Below are positions 1 through 7,370 of a DNA stretch of 64,000 nucleotides, piece after piece. The notes beneath the pieces are model-generated. The model saw nothing but the letters and a program-made list of their open reading frames with translations, was not told where the DNA came from and did not search any database. Positions within the stretch are counted from its first letter, which is position 1, and each line of letters starts with the position of its first letter. The stretch is taken from the NCBI RefSeq assembly GCF_015040615.1, contig NZ_CP060402.1:1488001-1552000 (forward strand), in the 5' to 3' direction. The position numbers were made by a program, and so were the translations under genes. Source of the stretch: Microbacterium sp. YJN-G (GTDB lineage Bacteria; Actinomycetota; Actinomycetes; Actinomycetales; Microbacteriaceae).

Positions 1-2
1 CC

Positions 3-893
3 ATCCGCCAGCTGCTCGACAGCGGCGTGCACTTCGGACACCAGACCCGTCGCTGGAACCCGAAGGTGAAGCGCTTCATCCTCACCGAGCGCAGCGGCAT
101 CCACATCATCGACCTGCAGCAGTCGCTGTCGTACATCGACAAGGCCTACGACTTCGTCAAGGAGACCGTCGCCCGCGGCGGCACCATCCTCTTCGTCGGC
201 ACCAAGAAGCAGGCTCAGGAGATCCTCGCCGAGCAGGCCGCACGCGTCGGCCAGCCCTACGTCAACCAGCGCTGGCTCGGTGGACTCCTCACCAACTTCT
301 CCACCATCGCGAAGCGTCTCGCCCGCATGAAGGAGCTCGAGGAGCTCGACTACGAGAACCCGTCCGCCTCGGGCTTCACCAAGAAGGAACTGCTGCTCAA
401 GAAGCGCGAGCTCGACAAGCTGCACAAGTCGCTGGGCGGCATCCGCAACCTGTCGAAGACCCCGTCGGCCCTGTGGGTCGTCGACGCCAAGCGCGAGCAC
501 CTCGCCATCGACGAGGCCAAGAAGCTCGGCATCCCGGTGATCGGCATCCTCGACACCAACGCCGACCCGGACGACTTCCAGTACCCGATCCCCGGCAACG
601 ACGACGCGATCCGCTCGGTCTCGCTGCTGACGCGCATCATCGCCGACGCCGCCGCCGAGGGCCTGCAGCAGAAGCACAACCCCGAGGCCGGCGACGCCGA
701 GCCGCTCGCGGAGTGGGAGCGCGAGCTCCTCGAGGGTTCCGAGGCCCCCGCCGCCGAGGCTGAGACCGCTGAGGCCCCCGCAGCCGAGGCCGAGACCGCT
801 GAGGCCCCCGCCGCCGAGGCTCCGGCTGCCGACGAGGCTCCGGCTGCCGACGAGGCTCCGGCCGAGGCCGCTGCCGACGCAGACGCCAAGTAA
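3..893 (+). CDS. rpsB: 30S ribosomal protein S2 (5' truncated)
   Basis: Small-subunit ribosomal protein S2. The reading frame is open from base 3, so the N-terminus lies upstream of the window; the first visible residues ([20 protein letters not shown]) match the conserved S2 start region. Conserved blocks such as [10 protein letters not shown], the NQRWLGG motif and the [14 protein letters not shown] segment follow in order. After the S2 core there is a long Ala/Glu/Pro-rich acidic tail of about 60 residues built from tandem repeats; such tails are common in actinobacterial S2 but this one is strongly repetitive. tsf follows after 44 bases, the usual rpsB-tsf operon. Confidence 0.97.
   Translation: MRQLLDSGVHFGHQTRRWNPKVKRFILTERSGIHIIDLQQSLSYIDKAYDFVKETVARGGTILFVGTKKQAQEILAEQAARVGQPYVNQRWLGGLLTNFSTIAKRLARMKELEELDYENPSASGFTKKELLLKKRELDKLHKSLGGIRNLSKTPSALWVVDAKREHLAIDEAKKLGIPVIGILDTNADPDDFQYPIPGNDDAIRSVSLLTRIIADAAAEGLQQKHNPEAGDAEPLAEWERELLEGSEAPAAEAETAEAPAAEAETAEAPAAEAPAADEAPAADEAPAEAAADADAK
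741..863 (+). repeat. tandem repeats in the 3' end of rpsB
   Basis: Two 30-bp units (741-770 and 771-800) and a partial third unit encode the peptide repeat [10 protein letters not shown]. They are followed by an exact 18-bp repeat (816-833 and 834-851) with a partial third copy, encoding EAPAAD. All units keep the reading frame. They form the acidic S2 tail. Confidence 0.9.
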
Positions 894-937
894 GCCACCC
901 CACACACGCACAGACACGAAGCAAGGAGCCACCACAC

Positions 938-1765
938 ATGGCCAACTTCACCATCGCCGACATCAAGGCGCTGCGCGAGCAGCTCGGCACCGGAATGGTC
1001 GACACCAAGAAGGCGCTCGAGGAGGCTGACGGAGACGTCGAGAAGGCCACCGAGATCCTGCGTCTGAAGGGTGCGAAGGGCAACGCCAAGCGCGCCGACC
1101 GCTCCACCAGCGAGGGCCTCGTCGTCGCTCGTGAGTCCGACGGCGCCGTGACGCTGATCGAGCTCGCCTGCGAGACCGACTTCGTCGCCAAGAACGAGCG
1201 CTTCATCAAGCTGGCCGACAAGGTCGCCGACGCCGTCGCCGCCGTGGGTGCCGACTCGCTCGAGGCTGCGCTGGCCGCCCCCGCGGGCGACCAGACCGTC
1301 GAGCAGGTCATCTCCGACGAGGCCGCGATCATCGGCGAGAAGGTCGAACTGCGTCGCGTCCGCACCGTCAAGGGCGATGCGGTGACGGTGTACCTGCACC
1401 GCACCAGCAAGGACCTGCCGCCGCAGATCGGCGTCGTCGTCGCCTACCAGGGCACGGATGCCGAGACCGCGCGCAGCATCGCGCAGCACATCTCGTTCGC
1501 GAACCCCTCCTACCTCTCCCGCGAGGACGTCCCCGCGGACGAGGTCGAGAAGGAGCGCGAGATCGTCACCGAGATCTCCCGCAACGAGGGCAAGCCCGAG
1601 GCCGCCCTGCCGAAGATCGTCGAGGGTCGCGTGACCGCGTACTTCAAGCAGGTTGCCCTGCTCGAGCAGGACTACGCGAAGGACAACAAGCTGTCCGTGG
1701 CGCAGGTCGCGAAGGACGCCGGCATCACGGTCACCGACTTCGCGCGCTTCAAGGTCGGCGCGTAA
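938..1765 (+). CDS. tsf: elongation factor Ts
   Basis: EF-Ts, the guanine nucleotide exchange factor for EF-Tu. 275 residues, normal for the family. The N-terminal UBA-like domain begins MANFTIADIKALREQLGTGM and includes the DTKKALEEADGDVEKA block; the signature ELACETDFVAKNERF is intact. A GGAG Shine-Dalgarno sequence (aaggagcc) lies 10-15 bases upstream of the ATG. It is second in the rpsB-tsf operon, and a strong hairpin directly after the stop separates it from pyrH. Confidence 0.98.
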   Translation: MANFTIADIKALREQLGTGMVDTKKALEEADGDVEKATEILRLKGAKGNAKRADRSTSEGLVVARESDGAVTLIELACETDFVAKNERFIKLADKVADAVAAVGADSLEAALAAPAGDQTVEQVISDEAAIIGEKVELRRVRTVKGDAVTVYLHRTSKDLPPQIGVVVAYQGTDAETARSIAQHISFANPSYLSREDVPADEVEKEREIVTEISRNEGKPEAALPKIVEGRVTAYFKQVALLEQDYAKDNKLSVAQVAKDAGITVTDFARFKVGA

Positions 1766-1771
1766 CACCTG

Positions 1772-1808
1772 AGAAGGGGTTCGGATCCACACGATCCGGA
1801 CCCCTTCT
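1772..1808 (+). terminator. hairpin terminator after tsf
   Basis: A 16-bp stem (arms 1772-1787 and 1793-1808) with one G-U pair and a 5-nt loop starts six bases after the tsf stop codon. No long T tract follows, as is usual in high-GC actinobacteria. Confidence 0.75.
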
Positions 1809-1854
1809 GCATGCCCAGAACACCTTCCCAGACTTCTTCTGCATGCCCAGAACA
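1804..1854. repeat. 19-bp direct repeat between tsf and pyrH
   Basis: The 19-mer cttctgcatgcccagaaca occurs exactly at 1804-1822 and 1836-1854, a 32-bp period. The first copy starts inside the 3' arm of the tsf terminator. Both lie upstream of pyrH, whose start is 42 bases beyond the second copy. Function unknown. Confidence 0.85.
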
Positions 1855-1895
1855 TACTGAGGCACTATCTTGAAACCGGACGAGAGGATCCACCC

Positions 1896-2612
1896 ATGAT
1901 CGAATGCTCTGGACGCCGCCGCGTCCTCCTCAAGCTCTCCGGCGAGGCCTTCGGCGGGGGACAGCTCGGGGTCAACCCCGACGTCGTCAGCCAGATCGCC
2001 CGCGAGATCGCGGCGGCCGTCGATCGCGTCGAGATCGCGATCGTCGTCGGCGGTGGCAACTTCTTCCGCGGCGCCGAGCTCAGCCAGCGCGGCATGGACC
2101 GCGGTCGCGCCGACTACATGGGCATGCTCGGCACGGTCATGAACGCGCTCGCCCTGCAGGACTTCCTCGAGCAGGCAGGCGCCGCCACGCGGGTGCAGTC
2201 CGCCATCTCGATGACACAGGTCGCCGAGCCGTACATCCCGCTGCGCGCGGAGCGGCACATGGAGAAGGGCCGCGTCGTGATCTTCGGTGCCGGCGCCGGC
2301 CTGCCGTACTTCTCCACCGACACGGTCGCCGCGCAGCGCGCGCTCGAGATCGGTGCGCAGGAGGTGCTGGTGGCCAAGAACGGCGTCGACGGCGTCTACA
2401 CGGCCGACCCGAAGAAGGACTCCACCGCCGAGCGCATCGAGCGCGTCACCTACCTCGACGCGCTGCAGCGCGGACTGCGCGTGGTGGACTCGACCGCGTT
2501 CAGCCTGTGCATGGACAACAACATGGACATGCGGGTGTTCGGCATGGAGCCGTCGGGCAACGTCACTCGCGCCCTGCTCGGCGAGCCGATCGGCACGCTC
2601 GTCACCGCCTGA
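1896..2612 (+). CDS. pyrH: UMP kinase
   Basis: Uridylate kinase of the amino-acid-kinase fold, converting UMP to UDP with ATP. 238 residues. It shows [11 protein letters not shown] at the N-terminus, the glycine-rich [11 protein letters not shown] loop, [10 protein letters not shown], the [14 protein letters not shown] block and the [12 protein letters not shown] motif. The ATG at 1896 is preceded by a gagagg Shine-Dalgarno sequence at 1882-1887. It lies between tsf and frr, the usual bacterial order. Confidence 0.97.
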   Translation: MIECSGRRRVLLKLSGEAFGGGQLGVNPDVVSQIAREIAAAVDRVEIAIVVGGGNFFRGAELSQRGMDRGRADYMGMLGTVMNALALQDFLEQAGAATRVQSAISMTQVAEPYIPLRAERHMEKGRVVIFGAGAGLPYFSTDTVAAQRALEIGAQEVLVAKNGVDGVYTADPKKDSTAERIERVTYLDALQRGLRVVDSTAFSLCMDNNMDMRVFGMEPSGNVTRALLGEPIGTLVTA

Positions 2613-2684
2613 GCGCCCGGTCGCTCACGGCCCGGCGCACGACGCCGGATAGAATTGTTCAAACCTCTGACGTTAGGAGCCCCC

Positions 2685-3239
2685 GTGATCGCGGATGTCC
2701 TCGCCGAAACCACCGGACGCATGACGCGTGCGGTCGAAGCCGCCAAGGAGGACTTCGCCACGGTCCGCACCGGGCGTGCCAACCCGCAGCTGTTCCAGAA
2801 GGTGATGGTGGACTACTACGGCTCGCCGACCCCGCTCGCGCAGCTGGCCTCGCTCGCCAACCCCGAGGCGCGCTCGCTGATCGTCACGCCGTACGACAAG
2901 TCGGCGCTGAAGGCCATCGAGCAGGCGATCCGCGACATGCCCAACCTCGGCGCGAACCCCAGCAACGACGGCAACATCATCCGCGTCACCATGCCGGAGC
3001 TGACCCAGGAGCGTCGCAAGGAGTACGTCAAGCTCGTGCGCTCCAAGGGCGAGGACGCAAAGGTGCACGTGCGCGGCATCCGCCGCAAGGCGAAGGACGA
3101 GCTCGACGCGCTCAAGGCCGACGTCGGCGAGGACGAGATCGCTCGCGGTGAGAAGGAGTTGGATGCTCTCACCCGCCAGCACGTCGACGCCATCGACGAG
3201 GCGCTCAAGCGCAAAGAGGCAGAGCTTCTCGAGGTCTGA
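2685..3239 (+). CDS. frr: ribosome recycling factor
   Basis: Splits post-termination ribosomes together with EF-G. The GTG at 2685 was chosen because it has a taggag Shine-Dalgarno sequence just upstream and gives 184 residues beginning [13 protein letters not shown], the family's usual length; the frame is open ten codons further upstream but those codons are not conserved. [26 protein letters not shown] and the C-terminal helix with [15 protein letters not shown] are all recognisable. It lies 72 bases after pyrH and 5 bases before cdsA. Confidence 0.97.
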   Translation: MIADVLAETTGRMTRAVEAAKEDFATVRTGRANPQLFQKVMVDYYGSPTPLAQLASLANPEARSLIVTPYDKSALKAIEQAIRDMPNLGANPSNDGNIIRVTMPELTQERRKEYVKLVRSKGEDAKVHVRGIRRKAKDELDALKADVGEDEIARGEKELDALTRQHVDAIDEALKRKEAELLEV

Positions 3240-3244
3240 TCGGC

Positions 3245-4501
3245 ATGTCCGGCGACAACCACTCCGAGGAACGTCCGGGTGCGGAACCGCAGCCCGGTGG
3301 TGCGGACGCTGCGGCGCCCGACGCTGAGGACGTCCAGACCCCGGTCCGCGGCGTGCCGCGGGTCGGGGGGAGTGTCCCCGGCGTTCCGACTCCGTTGAGC
3401 GATCAGGCCTTCCCGCACTTCGATCCGTCCCAGGCGCCGCCGCGCCCTCAGCCGCCCGCGCCGACCCGGCGCTCGAGGCAGGCGTCCGCTGCGGCGTCGC
3501 ACGAGCCGCGGACCAGTACGGGCGACCACGCCGCGATCCGCGATCAGTGGCGCGCCAGGCGCGGCGAGATCGAGTCGCATGTGAACCAGGCGAGAGACCA
3601 GTTCGAGACGCACGTCAATCAGGCGCGCGACCACTTCGACCAGGCGAACGAGCGCATCAAGCAGCGCACCGGTCGTGATCTGATCCTCGCGATCGTCATC
3701 GGCGTCGCGATCGGCGGGGCGCTGGTGGCGTCGCTGCTGTTCGTCAAATGGCTCTTCCTGGTGTTCGCCCTGGCGGCAGGACTGCTCGGCACGTACGAGC
3801 TCTCGCGCGCACTGCGTGGCGGTGGGCGCCGCATCGACGTCGTCCCACAGCTCATCGCCGCGGCGAGCGTGCTGCTGGCGGCGGCATCCGGTGGGTTCTG
3901 GCTCAGCTGGGTGCTGCTGATCGTCGGCGTGGCGTTCGTCACCGTGTGGCGCATGGTCGCGCAGATGATCGCGAAGGACGGCCGCACCTACGGCGCTGTG
4001 CTCGGCGACATCCTCGTCGGCGCCTTCGTGCAGGTGTACGTGCCGTTCCTCACCTCGCTGGCGATCGTCCTGCTCAACCGTGACGAGGGCGAGTGGTGGG
4101 TGCTGTCGTTCATCGCCATCGCCGTCGCCGCCGACACCTGCGCGTACGCGGCGGGCCTCGCCTTCGGCAAGCACCCGATGGCCCCGCGCATCAGCCCGAA
4201 GAAGACCTGGGAGGGCTTCGCCGGTGCCGTCGCCGGGGCACTCGGTCTCGGTGTGCTGCTCGCGATCTTCCTGCTGCACCTGACCTGGTGGGGCGGTCTC
4301 ATCCTCGGAGCGTCGATCCTCCTCTCCGCGACCCTCGGCGACCTCGGGGAGTCGATGCTCAAGCGCGATCTGGGCATCAAGGACATGAGTTCGTGGCTGC
4401 CTGGCCACGGCGGCATCCTCGATCGGCTCGACAGCATCCTGCCCTCCACCGTGCCGGCTCTCGCGCTCTCGTTCCTGCTCGCTCCGTGGATTGGATCATG
4501 A
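3245..4501 (+). CDS. cdsA: phosphatidate cytidylyltransferase with N-terminal extension
   Basis: Makes CDP-diacylglycerol from phosphatidic acid and CTP at the membrane, the branch point of phospholipid synthesis. The C-terminal two thirds carries several membrane segments (from about residue 145) and the family signature around KRDLGIKDMSSWLPGHGGIL with the final DRLDS. The first 140 residues are unusual: a Pro/Ala/Asp-rich stretch, then a charged helical segment (about 105-140) with a duplicated HVNQARDxF unit. The stop codon overlaps the next start (ATGA), so the DivIVA-motif gene is probably translationally coupled. Confidence 0.95.
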   Translation: MSGDNHSEERPGAEPQPGGADAAAPDAEDVQTPVRGVPRVGGSVPGVPTPLSDQAFPHFDPSQAPPRPQPPAPTRRSRQASAAASHEPRTSTGDHAAIRDQWRARRGEIESHVNQARDQFETHVNQARDHFDQANERIKQRTGRDLILAIVIGVAIGGALVASLLFVKWLFLVFALAAGLLGTYELSRALRGGGRRIDVVPQLIAAASVLLAAASGGFWLSWVLLIVGVAFVTVWRMVAQMIAKDGRTYGAVLGDILVGAFVQVYVPFLTSLAIVLLNRDEGEWWVLSFIAIAVAADTCAYAAGLAFGKHPMAPRISPKKTWEGFAGAVAGALGLGVLLAIFLLHLTWWGGLILGASILLSATLGDLGESMLKRDLGIKDMSSWLPGHGGILDRLDSILPSTVPALALSFLLAPWIGS

Positions 4502-5085
4502 TGGCCGACGCAGGACTTGACGCGCTCGAGAACGGGCGGCAGGCCGCCGCCGCATTCCCGCTGACCGCGGGTCGCGAGCGCGGCTACCACCGCGCGGCGG
4601 TCGACACGTTCCTCGAGGCGGCTCGTGCCGCGTTCGAGGACGAGCGGTCAGACTTCGGTGCCGACGAGGTGCGCAGCGCATCCTTCCCGCTGGTGCGCGG
4701 TGGATACGAGATCGCCGCCGTCGATGCGGCACTCGGGCGGGTGGAGGACGCCTTCGCCGCCCGTGCCCGTGAGCGGGCGCTGCGCTCGGTCGGGGTGGAC
4801 GCGTGGGTCACCCGGGCGCGTTCGGAGGCGCAGGAGATCCTCGATCACCTCGGCCGCCCGGCCCATCACCGCTTCGGCCGCACCGGCCGGCTGACGTTCG
4901 GCTACCGCGTCGACGAGGTCGACCACGTCGCCGAGCGCATCTCGGCCTTCCTGCGCGACGGCGACGCACTGACCGTCGACCAGGTGCGCGGCGCGGCGTT
5001 CCGCATGCAGCGCGGCGGGTACCGCGAGGAGCAGGTGGATGCCCTGCTCGACGCGACCGTCGACGTCATGCTCGCTGTGCGCTGA
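4498..5085 (+). CDS. protein with four DivIVA-type GY-x4-VD motifs
   Basis: 195-residue soluble protein. The motif Gly-Tyr-x4-Val-Asp, typical of the membrane-binding N-terminus of DivIVA/Wag31, occurs four times: GYHRAAVD (29-36), GYEIAAVD (69-76), GYRVDEVD (135-142) and GYREEQVD (174-181), each preceded by a short Phe/Arg-containing strand and followed by a helix. Unlike DivIVA it lacks a long C-terminal coiled coil. The start ATG overlaps the cdsA stop by 4 bases (a second ATG follows at once), suggesting coupling to phospholipid synthesis. A link to polar membrane or cell envelope growth is inference. Confidence 0.8.
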   Translation: MMADAGLDALENGRQAAAAFPLTAGRERGYHRAAVDTFLEAARAAFEDERSDFGADEVRSASFPLVRGGYEIAAVDAALGRVEDAFAARARERALRSVGVDAWVTRARSEAQEILDHLGRPAHHRFGRTGRLTFGYRVDEVDHVAERISAFLRDGDALTVDQVRGAAFRMQRGGYREEQVDALLDATVDVMLAVR

Positions 5086-5132
5086 ATCGACGCACTCCGG
5101 TGGTTCTCATGGATGTCTCAGAGTCTTCTGCG

Positions 5133-5138
5133 TAGACT
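5133..5138 (+). promoter_or_regulatory. -10 box TAGACT
   Basis: TAGACT lies 9 bases before the GTG at 5148, so the transcript would have almost no leader. No Shine-Dalgarno sequence is seen. This is one instance of a motif repeated before many genes of the window. Confidence 0.6.
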
Positions 5139-5147
5139 GTGGCCATC

Positions 5148-5789
5148 GTGACTCCCGATGACGACATGACCTCGATCGTGCCGCGCCCCGAAGCGCCGCG
5201 CGCAACGGGGCGGAAGCCCTGGCGACGCCGGCTCAGTGCCGCGGCCGCCGGCCTCACCGTCGTCGGATTCTCCGCAGCCATGCTCGCGCCGGCCGGTATC
5301 GCCGCCGCCGATCCGAGTTCGACGGACGCACCGGTCACCGCGTTCTCGCTGGCCGCCGAGGAGACCCAGAACATCACCGTGACCGTCGAGGGCGCGAAGA
5401 TCGAGCCCGTCGAGCGCGGCTCGTACGAGGTGTACGTCAAGCCGAAGCCCAAGCCCAAGCCGAAGCCCGCGACGGCGAGCTCCGGCTCGGTGGGGGCGCC
5501 GCGCTACTCCGGCGGAGGTTCCAAGGAGCAGTGGATGGCAGCCGCGGGCATCGCCCAGAGCGACTGGGCGTACGTCGACTACATCGTCTCCAAGGAGAGC
5601 GGCTGGAACCCCAACGCGACCAACCGCTCCTCGGGTGCCTGCGGGCTCGTGCAGGTGTACCCCTGCTCCAAGCTCCCGAACGCGTACGACCCGGTCGTCA
5701 ACCTCGGCTGGGCCAACAACTACGCCACCGGCCGTTACGGAAGCTGGGCGGGCGCCTACGCGTTCTGGACCCGCAACCACTGGTGGTAA
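5148..5789 (+). CDS. secreted lytic transglycosylase-like protein
   Basis: 213-residue exported protein. Basic residues (KPWRRR) precede a hydrophobic segment ending near AAMLAPAGIAAA, a signal peptide. A short region and a KP(KP)n linker follow, then a C-terminal transglycosylase-like domain: the KESGWNPNATNRSSGACGLV core has the Glu expected of the catalytic acid, and the end is AYAFWTRNHWW. Similar small proteins in Microbacteriaceae are annotated as aggregation-promoting or transglycosylase-like factors acting on peptidoglycan. The GTG at 5148 was chosen from the -10 box spacing; a GTG at 5139 is in frame but abuts that box. Confidence 0.8.
   Translation: MTPDDDMTSIVPRPEAPRATGRKPWRRRLSAAAAGLTVVGFSAAMLAPAGIAAADPSSTDAPVTAFSLAAEETQNITVTVEGAKIEPVERGSYEVYVKPKPKPKPKPATASSGSVGAPRYSGGGSKEQWMAAAGIAQSDWAYVDYIVSKESGWNPNATNRSSGACGLVQVYPCSKLPNAYDPVVNLGWANNYATGRYGSWAGAYAFWTRNHWW
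5443..5471 (+). repeat. 6-bp tandem repeat encoding Lys-Pro
   Basis: Five near-identical hexamers (aagccg or aagccc) in tandem encode a KPKPKPKPKP linker between the signal-peptide region and the transglycosylase-like domain. Confidence 0.85.
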
Positions 5790-5798
5790 GCCTGCAGC

Positions 5799-6101
5799 AT
5801 GGCACGATCCCACCGGCGGCGCCCTGAGCGCTCCCGCCCTGAACGCTCTCACTCGGACGAATCCCTCGACCGGCTGATCGCGGGCTGGAAGCGCACCGAG
5901 TCGCGCCGCGGCAGGGAGTGGACGGTGCAGCCCGTTTCGGCGGCCCAGTCCGTCAAGGAGTACGTCTGCCCCGGATGCGGCGGCGCCATCGCACCGTCCA
6001 CTGCGCACGTGGTCGTGTGGCGCGCCGACGGCGTGATGGGGGAGCAGGCCGACCTCGCCGCGCGGCGGCACTGGCACACGCACTGCTGGCGGATCGCCTG
6101 A
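5799..6101 (+). CDS. small zinc-binding-like protein
   Basis: 100-residue protein starting nine bases after the preceding stop. The first 45 residues are very basic (MARSHRRRPERSRPERS). The C-terminal half has CPGCGG and ends with HWHTHCWRIA, a C-x2-C plus H-x-H-C arrangement that could bind one zinc ion, resembling an HNH or zinc-ribbon fragment. Homologues are usually labelled hypothetical or, without clear grounds, ATP/GTP-binding. The basic N-terminus suggests nucleic acid contact, which is inference only. Confidence 0.65.
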   Translation: MARSHRRRPERSRPERSHSDESLDRLIAGWKRTESRRGREWTVQPVSAAQSVKEYVCPGCGGAIAPSTAHVVVWRADGVMGEQADLAARRHWHTHCWRIA

Positions 6102-6110
6102 GCGCAGGCC

Positions 6111-7190
6111 TCAGCGCTCGTTCATCCGTGGGATAAGCACCTGGCGGTAGATGATCAGGATGCTCGCGGCGACCGGGATCGCGATGAGCGCCCCGAGCAG
6201 ACCGAGCAGCGCGCCGCCAGACAGCGCGGCGATCACGACCACGGCACCGGGGACCGCCACCGCCCGGCTCATGATGCGCGGCGCGACGAAGTACGCCTCG
6301 ACCTGCATGTAGATCAGGTAGTAGATCGCCGCGGCGAGGGCTGTGGCAGGTGAGCCGACGCCGGGCAGCAGGCAGGCGAGCACGATGATCGTCGAACCCG
6401 TGAGCGTGCCCACGAGCGGGATCAGCGAGAAGAAGAAGGCGATGACGGCGAGCACGGCGGTGAACGGCGCCCCGATGATCGACAGATAGATGAAGCTCAG
6501 CACGCCGTTGATCACGCCGAGCGTGACCTGTCCCATGACGTAGTGCCCGACGGAGTCGGTGATCTGGTCGGCGATGTCGATGAAGCGCTCCCGCCGGGAG
6601 GCGGGCACCAGCTGGTAGACCGCGCGCTTGAGGGAAGGCGTCGAGGCCGTCAGGTAGATGGTCAGGACGAGCACGATGAACGCACCGAACACACCCGCGA
6701 GTACGGCCCCGCCCAGCGCGAGGAAGCCCTGGCCGATCGACCCGGTCCACTCCGTGAGGTTCTTGGCCCAGTCCTCCTCCAGCATCCAGTTCTCGACGTA
6801 GTCGAAGACCTCGTCCACGCGCAGGTTGGGGAACGTGTCCGTCATCCAGTCCTTCAGGTTCTGGACGGTCGTCTCCCAGTTGGTGATGAGGAGGGTGATC
6901 TGCGATACCAGCTGCGTGATCTGCTCGATCACGACGGGGAGCACGATCAGGATGATCACGGTGAACACGCCCAGCACGCCGAGGATCGTGACCAGCACCG
7001 CCGCCCAGCGGGGGAGTCCGCGCTGCTCGAGGAAGGTCACGAGCGGATCGAGGCCCAGGCTCAGGAACAGCGCCGTGCCGATGTAGAGCATCACCGTCGA
7101 CAGCGACTGCACGCTGGTGAGCAGCACGACCCCGAGGCCGACGCCCAGCGTGGCCACCAGCGCGGTGCGGAAGGGACTGTGGATCTTCAT
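6111..7190 (-). CDS. AI-2E family transporter (PerM-like permease)
   Basis: 359-residue polytopic membrane protein of the AI-2E exporter/PerM family. It has two N-terminal hydrophobic segments (FRTALVATLGVGLGVVLL and onwards), a large amphipathic central part (about 105-185), then four to five membrane helices with the conserved GQVTLGVINGVLSF and FSLIPLVGTLTGS blocks. The ATG at 7190 is preceded by AGGAG at suitable spacing. It stands alone, convergent with the small zinc protein. Substrate cannot be told; family members export autoinducer-2, act as Na+/H+ antiporters or are uncharacterised. Confidence 0.85.
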   Translation of the reverse strand: MKIHSPFRTALVATLGVGLGVVLLTSVQSLSTVMLYIGTALFLSLGLDPLVTFLEQRGLPRWAAVLVTILGVLGVFTVIILIVLPVVIEQITQLVSQITLLITNWETTVQNLKDWMTDTFPNLRVDEVFDYVENWMLEEDWAKNLTEWTGSIGQGFLALGGAVLAGVFGAFIVLVLTIYLTASTPSLKRAVYQLVPASRRERFIDIADQITDSVGHYVMGQVTLGVINGVLSFIYLSIIGAPFTAVLAVIAFFFSLIPLVGTLTGSTIIVLACLLPGVGSPATALAAAIYYLIYMQVEAYFVAPRIMSRAVAVPGAVVVIAALSGGALLGLLGALIAIPVAASILIIYRQVLIPRMNER

Positions 7191-7214
7191 GGCTCTCCTG
7201 GTCGGCTGCGAGCA

Positions 7215-7220
7215 AGCCTA
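7215..7220 (-). promoter_or_regulatory. -10 box for the AI-2E permease gene
   Basis: TAGGCT on the minus strand, 24 bases before the ATG at 7190, leaving room for a short leader that carries the AGGAG ribosome binding site. Confidence 0.45.
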
Positions 7221-7370
7221 ATGGCCCGTCACCCCGGAACCCGGCGCGACGTGCGGGGAGTGGTTCGACGCTCGGCGGCTGCTCGTGGGCAATGCACAGG
7301 TGGTTTCGATAGTCTGAAACGTCGAGCGGAGACCCGGGCGGGCGCCCGAGGTCACGTAAGGAGTTGATTC

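Noticed and set aside
350..1855. Long antisense frame over rpsB and tsf
   Set aside because: Both overlapped genes are certain; the antisense product is low-complexity Ala/Ser/Gly with no family features.
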